Below are positions 9,220-20,342 of a stretch of 64,000 bases of DNA, in pieces (positions within the stretch are counted from its first letter, which is position 1; each line of letters opens with the position of its first letter). The stretch comes from Bacillota bacterium (lineage in GTDB: Bacteria; Bacillota; Sulfobacillia; Sulfobacillales; JAIMBI01): positions 1-64,000 of the forward strand of contig JAJZWS010000007.1 in assembly GCA_021846565.1 (NCBI GenBank), given 5' to 3'. A program made the translations under genes and the position numbers. The notes under the pieces were generated by a model. The model did not search any database. It was not told where the DNA came from and was given only the letters and a program-made list of their open reading frames with translations.

Positions 9220-9253
9220 CGACCGACTCGCGGGCTTGTGCCCGTGGTCACTA

Positions 9254-9281
9254 TTGACGGGCCCGTGGAGTCCCGTATAAT
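9254..9281 (+). promoter_or_regulatory. Strong sigma-A promoter of the atp operon
   Basis: TTGACG (9254-9259) and a perfect TATAAT (9276-9281) are separated by 16 bases. It is the best consensus promoter in the window and lies about 145 bases before the first atp gene, leaving a long leader. A small hairpin just before it (GGGC TTGT GCCC, about 9233-9244) may end upp transcription. Confidence 0.85.
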
Positions 9282-9426
9282 AAGCGACGGTAACCGCTTG
9301 TCGGTCCGTGGGGTTGGCGCGAGTCGACCGCATCTGCCCACCGTCGTCCTGAGTGAGGAGCGATGGGGTTTTTTGTGTCAGCGCGGCATCGGCCGCGGTT
9401 CGGGCAGAAGCCGGTGAGGTGTTGCG

Positions 9427-9666
9427 ATGGCGTCGGAGGGCGGAGATGAGGGCCACGGTCGGATGCCGCCCCCAGGGGGGCTTCGTCGCACCGGCCGGGC
9501 GGCCGCTGCGGGCACCGAGATGGTGGCGCTGTTCGTGGCGGGGCTTTTGGGGGGGCGCTACGTGAGCGCAGTCGCACACTGGGGGCCCTGGCCGACAGTG
9601 GTGGGCGTCCTGCTGGGGTTTGCCGCCGGCATCTGGGCCGCCTTTCGGATGCTGGCTGGGTCATGA
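9427..9666 (+). CDS. AtpZ/AtpI-family small membrane protein
   Basis: A 79-residue protein with a Gly/Pro-rich cytoplasmic head and a two-helix hairpin (ALFVAGLLGGRYVSAV and TVVGVLLGFAAGIWAAF). This is the AtpZ pattern: a small partner encoded ahead of AtpI and thought to help ion supply or rotor assembly of F1Fo. The ATG follows GAGGTGTTGCG and the stop overlaps the atpI start by ATGA. Confidence 0.75.
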   Translation: MASEGGDEGHGRMPPPGGLRRTGRAAAAGTEMVALFVAGLLGGRYVSAVAHWGPWPTVVGVLLGFAAGIWAAFRMLAGS

Positions 9667-10058
9667 CCCGCTTTCGAGCGGCGCTGGCACGGATGCGTTG
9701 GGTGGCGTGGCCGCTGTTGGGCCTGGGGGTGCTGGGGCTGGTTGTTCTGCCCAGTGCGCGGGCGTGGACGTGGGGATTTTTGTTGGGGCTCTTGGTGGGG
9801 CTCATGAACGTGAATCTGCTTGCGTCGGCCGTGTCGCGGGTGATGCGGTTGCCGAGCGGGGTGGGGGGCGCGGCCCTCACCGTGTCGGGCGTGATTCGTT
9901 TCGGCCTGGTGCTGGCGCTGTTGGCGTGGATCCTGCTGATGGGGCCTCCGGTAGCGCTGGTGCCGCTCCTGATGGGCTTGTTTCTCCCGGAGATGGTCGT
10001 GACGGCCGGCATCATGTGGGGCCACGAACCGTTTGATCTGGAAGGGGATACACGGTGA
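9663..10058 (+). CDS. atpI: ATP synthase accessory protein I
   Basis: A 131-residue protein with four hydrophobic segments, including the LLGLLVGLMNVNLLASAV segment common in AtpI, whose Gly-rich helix resembles those of the c subunit. AtpI assists assembly of the c ring. It overlaps atpZ and atpB by 4 bases on each side, so the three are tightly coupled. Confidence 0.8.
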   Translation: MTRFRAALARMRWVAWPLLGLGVLGLVVLPSARAWTWGFLLGLLVGLMNVNLLASAVSRVMRLPSGVGGAALTVSGVIRFGLVLALLAWILLMGPPVALVPLLMGLFLPEMVVTAGIMWGHEPFDLEGDTR

Positions 10059-10714
10059 CGTTCAACCTGTCGGGATTCGACCCGACACTGGCGATCTATG
10101 TATGGACTTCGGTGATCCTGACGGGGCTGGTGGCGTGGCTGATGACGCGCCGCGCCCGGGCGGACAAGCCGGGCGTCGGCCAGAGCCTCATGGAGATGGT
10201 GTTCGAGTTTATCAACGGGCTGGCGCAGGGGGCCATGGACGAGAACCCCGCGTTTTTGAGCTTTCTGGTGATGCTGTTCCTGTTTCTCCTGGTAGCGAAC
10301 TTCCAGGGCATGATTCCGGCCCTCCACTCGCCCACGACGAATCTGAATGTCACAGCCGCGCTGGCCATCCTCACCTTCGTGATGATGTGGGTGTTTGGCT
10401 TCCAGAAGAAGGGGCTCGGCTATTTTCGCCACTGGACGCACCCCGGCGGTGCCATCGGGATGGCCATGCTGCCCATCAACATCATCGAGGATTTTTCCAA
10501 GCCCTTGACCCTGGCGTTCCGGTTGTTTGGCAACATCCTGGTGGGCGAGATTTTCATGGGCATCATCGCGGCCGGCGTGGGCTATTTCCAGGGCGGCTTC
10601 GCACTCGGGTTTGTGTGGTGGGGCTTCACGGCGTTTGTGAACGTCGTGCAGGCCTTTATTTTCATGATTCTGACCCTGTCCTATGTGGGACAGGCCCAAG
10701 CGTCGGACCACTAG
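10055..10714 (+). CDS. atpB: ATP synthase subunit a
   Basis: Membrane stator subunit of Fo that forms the proton half-channels next to the c ring. At 219 residues it is short but complete. The essential Arg is in PLTLAFRLFGNILVGEI, and the last helix has the FVNVVQAFIFMILTLSYV signature with the conserved Gln. The start overlaps the atpI stop. Confidence 0.95.
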   Translation: MTFNLSGFDPTLAIYVWTSVILTGLVAWLMTRRARADKPGVGQSLMEMVFEFINGLAQGAMDENPAFLSFLVMLFLFLLVANFQGMIPALHSPTTNLNVTAALAILTFVMMWVFGFQKKGLGYFRHWTHPGGAIGMAMLPINIIEDFSKPLTLAFRLFGNILVGEIFMGIIAAGVGYFQGGFALGFVWWGFTAFVNVVQAFIFMILTLSYVGQAQASDH

Positions 10715-10767
10715 GGGTTCGGCGCCATGTGGCAAGCTTCACACGATAATCGGAGGTGCCCGACGAC

Positions 10768-11001
10768 ATGGCTTTGGACTTGACCGCGATGCGCGCGGTG
10801 GGCGACGCAATTGGGTTTGGCGTGGCGGTGGCCGGTGGCGCCATCGGCGATGGCTTGGTGTTCAGCCGCTTGGTGGAAGGGGTGGCGCGGCAGCCCGAGG
10901 CCCAGGGCCGCCTGATGCCGCTCGCGTTCATCGGGGTGGGCATCGTGGAAGCTCTGCCGATCATCAGCCTGGTGTTGTTCCTGATTCACCTGATCGGGTG
11001 A
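10768..11001 (+). CDS. atpE: ATP synthase subunit c
   Basis: The 77-residue proteolipid of the Fo rotor ring. The ATG at 10768 follows CGGAGGTGCCCGACGAC; an earlier GTG would only add four residues. Two helices flank the loop VARQPEAQGRL, and the ion-binding carboxylate is Glu61 (GIVEALPII). The first helix has the small-residue pattern GFGVAVAGGAIGDG. I see no sodium-binding signature and infer proton coupling. Confidence 0.95.
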   Translation: MALDLTAMRAVGDAIGFGVAVAGGAIGDGLVFSRLVEGVARQPEAQGRLMPLAFIGVGIVEALPIISLVLFLIHLIG

Positions 11002-11005
11002 GCGC

Positions 11006-11527
11006 ATGCAGATCAACATTGCGCTGAACCCGTTGGACATGCTGGACGCCCTGGTGGCCGTCGGCATTCTGTACGTGTTTTTGCAGAAGTATGCCTTCCC
11101 GCCCCTGCTGAAGGCGGTGCGCGACCGGCAAACCCGCATTGACGAGGATTTGGCGGCGGCGGAACGGCGGCACCAGGAGGCGGATCAGCTGAAGGCCGAG
11201 CTGGAGACGCAGTTGAGGCAGGTGAAGGCGCGCGCCGAGGTGGCGATGAGCCGGGCCCTGCGCGACGCGGAGGACGAGGCGCAGCAAATCGTTACGCGGG
11301 CGCGGCAGGAGTCGCGCCGCCTGGTAACCGATGCAGAAGCCGAAATCGCGACGGAGCGCGATCGGGCGCTTCAGTCCGTTAAGCACGATGTGGCGGATCT
11401 AGCTCTTCGCATCGCCACCAAAGTGTTGGGACAGGCGCTGTCCGACGACGTGACCCACCGTCTGGTGCAGGAGTTTGCTGACCAATTGGCCGATGGTTCC
11501 GGGGCGGGCGGGGACCCGCCGTCATGA
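11006..11527 (+). CDS. atpF: ATP synthase subunit b
   Basis: Peripheral stalk subunit, 173 residues. One N-terminal membrane helix (MLDALVAVGILYVFLQKYAF) precedes a long charged coiled coil that reaches up to F1. The F-P-P-L-L segment after the helix and the E-A-E-I-A-T-E-R region are family-like. It lies 4 bases after atpE and overlaps atpH by 4 bases. Confidence 0.93.
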   Translation: MQINIALNPLDMLDALVAVGILYVFLQKYAFPPLLKAVRDRQTRIDEDLAAAERRHQEADQLKAELETQLRQVKARAEVAMSRALRDAEDEAQQIVTRARQESRRLVTDAEAEIATERDRALQSVKHDVADLALRIATKVLGQALSDDVTHRLVQEFADQLADGSGAGGDPPS

Positions 11528-12069
11528 GAGCGGAAGCCGTCGCGCGCCGCTATGCGCTGGCGTTCCTAGAGACCGTGCCGCCCAGCCGAGGGGCTGACGT
11601 GGACGCCCGCCTCTCCAACGCGGCGGCGGTGTTGCTGGGCTGGCCCGTGGGTCCGCTGTTTTTGCACCCCGGCGTGGCGGCGGCGGACAAGATGCGCGCC
11701 ATGCGCCAGGTGTTTCCGGACGATGCGGGCATCGTGCACCTGCTGGGCGTCCTCATCCGCCATCGGCGCGAGGGCCTGTTGGCCTTGGTCGCGCGCCAAT
11801 TTCACAGTGCACGCCTGGCCCGCGACGGACGGGTGGCCGCGACGGTGCGGACGGCGCGGCCGCTGGCGGCGGGCTGGCGCGAGCGTGTGGTGGAGGGCTT
11901 GTCGCGCTATGCCGGGCGCACCGTCGAGGCGGAGTTTCAAGTGGCGGCCCATTTGATGGGCGGCATCGAAGTGCGGATGGGCGACCGGTTGTGGGATGGG
12001 ACCATCAAAGGGCGTCTCACGCGGCTCGCGCGCGAACTCAAAGATGAGGTGAAGCTGGGTGAATCTTAA
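11524..12069 (+). CDS. atpH: ATP synthase subunit delta
   Basis: Caps F1 and joins it to the b stalk. 181 residues; the start [12 protein letters not shown] and the end [20 protein letters not shown] are the conserved terminal motifs. The middle is divergent, as is common for delta. It overlaps atpA by 11 bases. Confidence 0.92.
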   Translation: MRAEAVARRYALAFLETVPPSRGADVDARLSNAAAVLLGWPVGPLFLHPGVAAADKMRAMRQVFPDDAGIVHLLGVLIRHRREGLLALVARQFHSARLARDGRVAATVRTARPLAAGWRERVVEGLSRYAGRTVEAEFQVAAHLMGGIEVRMGDRLWDGTIKGRLTRLARELKDEVKLGES

Positions 12070-13573
12070 GCCGGAAGAGATTACCGAGATTCTGAAGCAG
12101 CAGATCGCCCAGTTCGATGACCAGGTTTCGCTGGACGAAGTTGGCACGGTGCTGTCCGTGGGCGATGGCATTGCCCGTGTCTATGGACTGGCGGACGCCA
12201 TGGCGGGGGAGAGGCTGTCGTTTGAGAGCGGTATGGCCGGCATGGTGCTGAACCTCGAGGAAGACAACGTCGGGGTCGTGCTCATGGGCGATGAGACCAC
12301 GATCAAAGAGGGCCAGCGCGTGCGCCGCACCGGCCACGTGATGGACGTGCCGGTGGGCGACGCGCTCGTGGGCCGGGTCGTGAACGCCCTGGGCGAACCG
12401 ATTGACGGCCAGGGGCCCATCGAGACCACGGAGCGGTGGCCCGTGGAGCGGATGGCTCCGGGCATCGTGGCGCGGCAGCCCGTCAACACACCACTGCAGA
12501 CGGGCCTCAAGGCCGTCGACTCCATGGTGCCCATTGGCCGCGGCCAGCGGGAACTGATCATCGGCGACCGGTCCACGGGTAAGACGGCACTGGCGGTGGA
12601 TGCGATTCTGAACCAGAAGGGTCAGGACGTGATCTGTGTGTACGTGGCCATTGGGCAAAAGCAGTCCACCGTGGCCCGCGTGGTGCGCATCCTGCAGGAC
12701 CGGGGCGCGATGGACTACACCATTGTGGTGAGCAGCTCCGCGTCTGAACCGGCGCCGCTGCAGTTCCTGGCCCCCTATGCGGGATGCAGCATGGCCGAGT
12801 ACTTTCGCGACCGGGGGCGGGACGTGCTCATCGTGTACGACGACCTGTCCAAGCATGCCGTGGCGTATCGGGCGATGAGCCTGTTGCTGCGCCGGCCCCC
12901 GGGGCGTGAGGCGTACCCGGGCGATGTCTTTTACCTGCACTCGCGCCTGTTGGAGCGCGCGGCGCGGCTGAACGACACCAACGGGGGTGGCAGCCTCACG
13001 GCCTTGCCGATCATCGAAACGCAGGCGGGCGACATTGCAGCGTACATTCCCACCAACGTCATTTCCATCACCGATGGTCAGATTTTCCTGGAGGCGGACT
13101 TGTTTTTCTCCGGACAGCGGCCGGCGGTCAACGTGGGGAGTTCGGTGTCCCGGGTGGGTGGCAATGCCCAGGTGAAAGCCATGCGCCAGGTGGCGGGTCG
13201 GCTTCGGCTGGACTTGGCCCAGTACCGTGAGCTCCAGGCGTTCAGCCAATTCGGGTCGGACCTGGACAAAGCCACCTTGGCCCGGCTCACGCGCGGGGCA
13301 CGTGTGGTCGAGGTGCTGAAACAGGCGCAGTACCAGCCCGAATCCGTGGCCGAGCAGGTGGTGGTCATTTATGCGGCCACCAACGGCTTCCTGGACGAAT
13401 TGCCCGTCGAGGCCGTGAGGGAGTTTGAGCGGGGATTCTTGCGTCTCTTGCATGAAGAGCAGCCCGAGATTCTGGACAGCATCCGGGACGCGCAGCAAAT
13501 CACGGCCGAAAACGAACAGCGGTTGAAACAGGCGATCGAAGAGTTCACGGCCACGCTCCAAACGGTGTCCTGA
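12059..13573 (+). CDS. atpA: ATP synthase subunit alpha
   Basis: Non-catalytic nucleotide-binding subunit of F1, 504 residues. Walker A is GDRSTGKT at 169-176, and the arginine finger region [10 protein letters not shown] is present. GTG start inside the end of atpH. The reading frame is complete with the normal C-terminal helical domain. Confidence 0.97.
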   Translation: MNLKPEEITEILKQQIAQFDDQVSLDEVGTVLSVGDGIARVYGLADAMAGERLSFESGMAGMVLNLEEDNVGVVLMGDETTIKEGQRVRRTGHVMDVPVGDALVGRVVNALGEPIDGQGPIETTERWPVERMAPGIVARQPVNTPLQTGLKAVDSMVPIGRGQRELIIGDRSTGKTALAVDAILNQKGQDVICVYVAIGQKQSTVARVVRILQDRGAMDYTIVVSSSASEPAPLQFLAPYAGCSMAEYFRDRGRDVLIVYDDLSKHAVAYRAMSLLLRRPPGREAYPGDVFYLHSRLLERAARLNDTNGGGSLTALPIIETQAGDIAAYIPTNVISITDGQIFLEADLFFSGQRPAVNVGSSVSRVGGNAQVKAMRQVAGRLRLDLAQYRELQAFSQFGSDLDKATLARLTRGARVVEVLKQAQYQPESVAEQVVVIYAATNGFLDELPVEAVREFERGFLRLLHEEQPEILDSIRDAQQITAENEQRLKQAIEEFTATLQTVS

Positions 13574-13574
13574 C

Positions 13575-15913
<2,339 letters not shown>

Positions 15914-15956
15914 TGGTTAGGCCGCATGAGGTCCGGCCCCAAGGAGGTGGGTAGTG

Positions 15957-16373
15957 ATGGCGGCGACGTACGCATTGAAGCTGGTGACTCCCGAGCGCAC
16001 CGTCTATGCGGGCCAGGTGACTGAATTGCTGTTGCGCGCCAGCGAAGGCGACATGGGTGTGCTGGCCCACCACATTCCGCTCATTACGGCGGTGAAGCCC
16101 TCGGTGGTCCGGGTGCTGGACGAAGGCGGCACGTGGCGGCGCTATGCCGTAGGAGGCGGATTTTTGGAAGTGGGTCGCCAAGTCACGGTGCTGTTGGCCG
16201 ACACGGCCGAGGGCCCCGACGAGGTGCACCGGGATCGGGCAGCGGCCGCGCGGGACCGTGCGTTGGAGCGCCTCGAGCGCGCCGGTTCCGACATGGACCG
16301 CGTGCGCGCCCGACAGGCGCTGGAGCGAGCTGAAGCTCGCCTGGCGGTGCTGGACGACAACGCGCCGGCTTGA
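15957..16373 (+). CDS. atpC: ATP synthase subunit epsilon
   Basis: Regulatory rotor subunit, 138 residues: N-terminal beta barrel (LKLVTPERTVYAG, GDMGVLAHHIPLITA) and C-terminal helical hairpin. I chose ATG 15957 because AAGGAGG at 15941-15947 gives a 9-base spacing; GTG 15954 is also possible. It ends the operon, only 8 bases before the convergent glycosyltransferase gene, with no visible terminator between them. Confidence 0.95.
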   Translation: MAATYALKLVTPERTVYAGQVTELLLRASEGDMGVLAHHIPLITAVKPSVVRVLDEGGTWRRYAVGGGFLEVGRQVTVLLADTAEGPDEVHRDRAAAARDRALERLERAGSDMDRVRARQALERAEARLAVLDDNAPA

Positions 16374-16381
16374 CGGGTCGC

Positions 16382-17476
16382 TCAGGCTTCTCTTGGAGGC
16401 AGGCCGGCAGCGGCCAGAATCTTTTGGGTCCGGGCCTTCCAGGAACGCCTATGCGCCACGGCGATCCGGCCCTGGGCGGCGGCGCCTCGGGGGTGGGCGC
16501 GGTGTTCGGCGAGCGCACTGTCGGCGGCATCCGCAAACGGCGCGCCGGACACGCCCCAGTATACAGTGCCTGCCGGCAGGGGGGCGGCGCCGGGGAGCGG
16601 CGTAGCCACGATGGGACGGCCGGTGGCCAGGTAGTCGTAGAGCTTCAGGGGATCGCTGGCCTCGGCTGCCGGCTGGCGGGTCCTTGGCAGCAGCAGCACC
16701 TCGACTCCCCGCAACACTTCAGGCAGGTCGGCATAGGGAATGGGCGGACGCCAGTCCACATTCGGGAGGGCCGTAAGCGCCCCCATCTGGGCCGCCATCG
16801 TGGGCGGGCAGGGGCCCACCAGCAGCATCCGCTCGGTCGGAAAGCGCTGGGCCACGGCCTCGAGACTTGCCATGTCGGTCCAGTTGGCGAAATTGCCCAC
16901 AAACCCAAAGGCATAGGCGTACGGTCCCTCGTGCCGCGCCGCCGCCTCAAAGTGCGCCGGGTCCACGGCCGCTCCCGCCAGCAGCGTGGGCGGCAGTGGT
17001 GTCATGGCGGCGGCCACGCGCTCGTTCAGCGCAACCCGCACCGTCGCGGCTTGCCACAAGGCCCCGTGCGCCGCCGCCAGAGGTGCATCGGGCGATACCA
17101 CGTGCTCATAAACATCATAAATAAGATGATCGGGAGCCAGCATCTCAACCAACTCGCCCCCCAGCTCGGCCGCATAGGAATTGACATACAGCACCAGCGG
17201 TCGGCCCGCCATCTCGAGATACAGCTGCCGGCCGGACAGCGGGCTCGCGATGGGCCCTCCGGGTGAGTGGCCCGTGACACGCCAGAAAACGGGAGGGATT
17301 CCTCCCGCCAGCTCGGCCGCGAGGCGGCGGTCCAGTGTACGCCGCCGCACCGGCGCGACAAACACCACATCGGCGGCGGCAAGAAAGTGCGGGGCCATCT
17401 GTTGTACGGGGTCGGACAGGGGATAGCGCCAGTCAAAAATGCCCACCGCCAGCAGCAGGGGCCGCAGGGCCGTCAT
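16382..17476 (-). CDS. Glycosyltransferase of the GT4-like fold
   Basis: A 364-residue cytoplasmic protein. The C-terminal half has the GT-B donor-site pattern DPLKLYDYLATGRPIVATPL, with the acidic residues and GRPIVAT as in family 4 enzymes. The N-terminal half is divergent but contains VGNFANWTDM, a glycosyltransferase-like turn before the second Rossmann fold. The start overlaps the stop of the upstream reverse-strand gene (ATGA), which fixes it at 17476. Sugar donor and acceptor are unknown. It is convergent with atpC. Confidence 0.75.
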   Translation of the reverse strand: MTALRPLLLAVGIFDWRYPLSDPVQQMAPHFLAAADVVFVAPVRRRTLDRRLAAELAGGIPPVFWRVTGHSPGGPIASPLSGRQLYLEMAGRPLVLYVNSYAAELGGELVEMLAPDHLIYDVYEHVVSPDAPLAAAHGALWQAATVRVALNERVAAAMTPLPPTLLAGAAVDPAHFEAAARHEGPYAYAFGFVGNFANWTDMASLEAVAQRFPTERMLLVGPCPPTMAAQMGALTALPNVDWRPPIPYADLPEVLRGVEVLLLPRTRQPAAEASDPLKLYDYLATGRPIVATPLPGAAPLPAGTVYWGVSGAPFADAADSALAEHRAHPRGAAAQGRIAVAHRRSWKARTQKILAAAGLPPREA

Positions 17477-18357
17477 GGACGCACCGCCGTGAGCCACGGC
17501 GGCTCCGCCCACGTTACACACGCGAGCGCGCGGGCGTAGTCCCGCGTGTCGCGGGCCGGAAGACCTGTGAAGGCGGCAGTGGCGCCGACCCAGGGCAGGC
17601 GTCGCGCCTCAGGCATCTGCCGCCAAGCCTCCACGGCGGCGGGATCAGCCCCCGGAGCCACCAGCATGCACGCGGCGGCGCGTACCTGCGCCAGGGCGTC
17701 GGTCCAGAGCGGCCAGCGCACGACCGTGGTGTGGGTGGGCCAGTGAGCCTCCGGCTCCGCGTCCGTGACGAGCCAGCGCCAGGCGGGAGCCCTGCGCCCC
17801 AAGTCGTGAAGCCAGGAGGCATGGTCCGCGCGTGCGCCCACAACAACCGCCAGCGGGTGCTCCGGGGCGGATGGCCAAGGAGCCGGAACGGGCGCATTCG
17901 CCGTCTCTGCGTCAGATTCGGGAGTCCAGGTCCATGTGCCCGATGGCGGAGCGCCCAGCCAGCGAGCCTCGGGATACCCGAGCACCACCTGAAACGGGGA
18001 GGTGGCGTGAGCCCCCAGCCAGTGCTCGACGGCGCCGGACACCTTTTCCAGGCGGTCTGGGTGGGTGGTGAGGCGCACCTGGTCCAGACGCGGAATCACG
18101 TAGACGCCGCGCACCCGGTGGCCAGCCAGTTGGATCCAGCGTTGCACCAGCTGGGCGACCGTGGCGGCGTCCAGCGCGGCCCCGCCTACCCCCACCTCAG
18201 GCACCCCCACTTGGGGCCCGAGATACACCACCACGTCGCGTCGGGCACGGGAGAGCGCCCACCGCTGCAGGCCTGGCTGTCGGATGCCGCCCCACGGGTC
18301 CGGACCCAGGACAAACCGGATCGCGCGGCCGCGCGGGTTTTGGTGATCTGTGTGCAT
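17473..18357 (-). CDS. Unknown protein coupled to the glycosyltransferase
   Basis: A 294-residue protein that I do not recognise. It is rich in Trp, Ala and Pro, has no signal peptide or membrane helix, and shows alternating hydrophobic strands (DVVVYLGPQVGVPEVGV, GVYVIPRLDQVRLTT) that suggest an alpha/beta fold. It overlaps the glycosyltransferase by 4 bases, so the two probably act together, perhaps as an enzyme and a partner or a second, highly diverged GT-B protein. ATG 18357 has no strong ribosome binding site, so the start is uncertain. Confidence 0.6.
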   Translation of the reverse strand: MHTDHQNPRGRAIRFVLGPDPWGGIRQPGLQRWALSRARRDVVVYLGPQVGVPEVGVGGAALDAATVAQLVQRWIQLAGHRVRGVYVIPRLDQVRLTTHPDRLEKVSGAVEHWLGAHATSPFQVVLGYPEARWLGAPPSGTWTWTPESDAETANAPVPAPWPSAPEHPLAVVVGARADHASWLHDLGRRAPAWRWLVTDAEPEAHWPTHTTVVRWPLWTDALAQVRAAACMLVAPGADPAAVEAWRQMPEARRLPWVGATAAFTGLPARDTRDYARALACVTWAEPPWLTAVRP

Positions 18358-18479
18358 GGGTCCATGGTACCGCAGCGGCAGGTGGCGCGCCTGCACGGCC
18401 AGACCTCAGTCGTCATGGACCTGAACATCGGGCACATGGCGCAGGGTGATGCGCGGGCCGCGGCAGTCAAGGCTTCCGC

Positions 18480-19470
18480 GCAAGGTGATGGCGCGCTTTA
18501 GCCGAGGGAGTTGGCCAAGGCGCCATCGGCCTCTTCCTGAATGTCTACCGCTTGAGCGGTGGCCGCCCGGTCATCCACACTGCCAGCAGCAGAGCTCCGA
18601 GCCAGAGCGGGGATTTCTGCGGCGGGCGCCGCCCCTTTCACCCTTCGGCTGATGGAGAGGATCCCTTTCGAGGCCGTATGGCTGAACTGCGCCGCCGTCG
18701 TCACGGGGGTGCGCATGGGTTGCCGGATCGCCCACGCCCCCACGTCAACGGACTGCGCTTCAGAGTCCAGCACCGCCGCCAATGCATCGCACAGGTTGGC
18801 ACGGAGACCGGCGCTGACCTGATCCGTGATGGAGGGCGTCTGGTGGCCCAAAAGGACCTTCAGCAGACAAGCCCTGAAAGAGCTGGCGCCGGTTCGACGA
18901 TTGAAAGAGTCCACGACGGATTCCGTCGTGAGCGGGCTGGTTAGGTGGAGGGACGGGGACAGTTGCGTGAGGGGTGCCGCGGGGACTTTGACGTCGATGA
19001 CATAGCCGGCTGGCCGAGACCGGTGGTCACCTCGCTGGGGGTTGTCCGGCCATGCAGAACGGGCGAGGCTGGCGAGCTGCCAGGGCAGAGGCGCTCAGGA
19101 GATCCCGGACGCTGGTGGTGACTTGTGCGGCGACGCTGACGGGCAACTCTTCCGGCGGGACGACGCGTCGAAATCGGATGAGGTCGTGGTCGACGCCGCA
19201 GAGATCGTCAATAACGTTGCCCACCGTTTGGAGTTCGACCTGGGCGATGACCCGCACGACGTCCTTGAGGCGACGTCCATGTCCGCGTACGTGGGCCCGA
19301 GCGGCACGAGCATCTCCGCCCTGTGATCGGCGTCGCGCGGCTCATAGCGGACACGCGTCCAGCGTCGTCAGACGCCCCCACGGCCCACCCGCGGCTGCGG
19401 AGGTCGATGAGGACATTGCATGGAAAGTGCTCTCAAGCTGGTGGCGTGCCCCTTCCTCGTCGGCACTCAT
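18480..19470 (-). pseudogene. Multiply frameshifted remnant of one about 330-residue protein
   Basis: Reading the reverse strand from ATG 19470, protein-like sequence passes through all three frames. It starts MSADEEGARHQLE, then FPCNVLIDLRSRGWAVGASD, then RYEPRDADHRAEMLVPLG, then VVRVIAQVELQTVGNVIDDL and VVPPEELPVSVAAQVTTSVR, then GYVIDVKVPAAPLTQLSP. The final piece runs from about 18914 to 18498 and includes VLLGHQTPSITDQVSAGLRA. At least four frameshifts are needed. I cannot assign a family. The start overlaps the end of another broken frame (ATGA), so this was once a two-gene operon. Confidence 0.55.
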
Positions 19471-19866
19471 GGATTGCCCTCCGGTTTGGTGAGCGACGCG
19501 GACACCCCCTGGGCATCGAAGAGTTGAACCCGGGGAATGTGGACCGAGTCGTCTTCGCAGCCGAAACGAGTGGGCACTTGGCTACAGCACACCCATATCC
19601 GACCGCCCCGAACTGGCTCATCAGGTCATGCAAGAAATCGTGACCCACTCGTCACCGTTGTCCGCTCGCAGAACGACAAGCCGAGCGCCGGGAATCATGG
19701 TGTTTGCCGCCCGCTGATCGTCGGCTGCTGGACTCTGTGACCTCCAGCGGGGCCAGGCCATCCGCACCGTTAGGGCCAACGGTGCGGAAGATGAGGCCCA
19801 CGCTGTTCCTGTCCCGTCCCGGCGGCCACCCGCCACGAACCCGGCCACCGCACAGACTGTCTGCAT
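19467..19866 (-). pseudogene. Broken upstream partner of the preceding remnant
   Basis: A reverse frame with ARLVVLRADNGDEWVTISCM stops, and coding resumes in another frame as RIWVCCSQVPTRFGCEDDS followed by VHIPRVQLFDAQGVSASLTK, ending at a TGA that overlaps the start of the next remnant. The two pieces together read like the C-terminal part of a small beta-rich protein. One frameshift near 19635 separates them. Family unknown. Confidence 0.45.
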
Positions 19867-20342
19867 GTAAGCTGAGGCAAGCGTCTCCTTTGGTATTAGT
19901 TAGGATGGAGGTTGGGCGTCATGGGGAATCAGCCCCCGCTGGCATGCTGGTGCCGGGCCGCCATTGTGGGTCGCGATCCCTTCACAAAAAGGGAGAGCAA
20001 GGGGTGCTGCTCCGGTCGGCGGCAAACTGTGCTCCACCACTCTCTGACACGGGCTGCCAAATTCCCGACATCTCACGGTTGACCGATCGCAGTGCGCAGA
20101 GTTCGACGTCGAGGGCAATATCTCTGCTGACCTGGAGCCGCCATGCGCACCGTCCGAGCCGAGGGGGCTCCTCGACGGCCACATCCGGAGGCCGAGGCGG
20201 TGGTCCACCGGTGAGCGCTCTGCGTCCCGCAGGCAGGAGTGCGGCCCACGGGTCGCGAAGCGGTAGGCGACGGGCAGCGTGGTGGCACGGCCCGCTCGCA
20301 AAGCAAGCAACCAGGGCGACCGAACATAGGGAGGGATGGATG
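19867..20342. other. Intergenic; possible further reverse-strand remnant
   Basis: No intact gene is seen. A reverse frame around 20060-20180 reads WRLQVSRDIALDVELCALRS, protein-like but isolated, and may belong to the same decayed block. The forward frame that enters the BNR gene from 19704 is fortuitous upstream of 20340. No convincing promoter was found for the BNR gene. Confidence 0.35.

Noticed and set aside
9363-9446. 27-codon frame that could be a leader peptide before atpZ
   Set aside because: Its ribosome site is too close to the ATG and it runs into atpZ out of frame; no regulatory peptide features.
18780-18860. LLGHQTPSITDQV looks like a tyrosine recombinase C-terminus
   Set aside because: The catalytic Arg-His and final Tyr context are missing and the flanking sequence does not fit an integrase; kept only as part of an unknown pseudogene.
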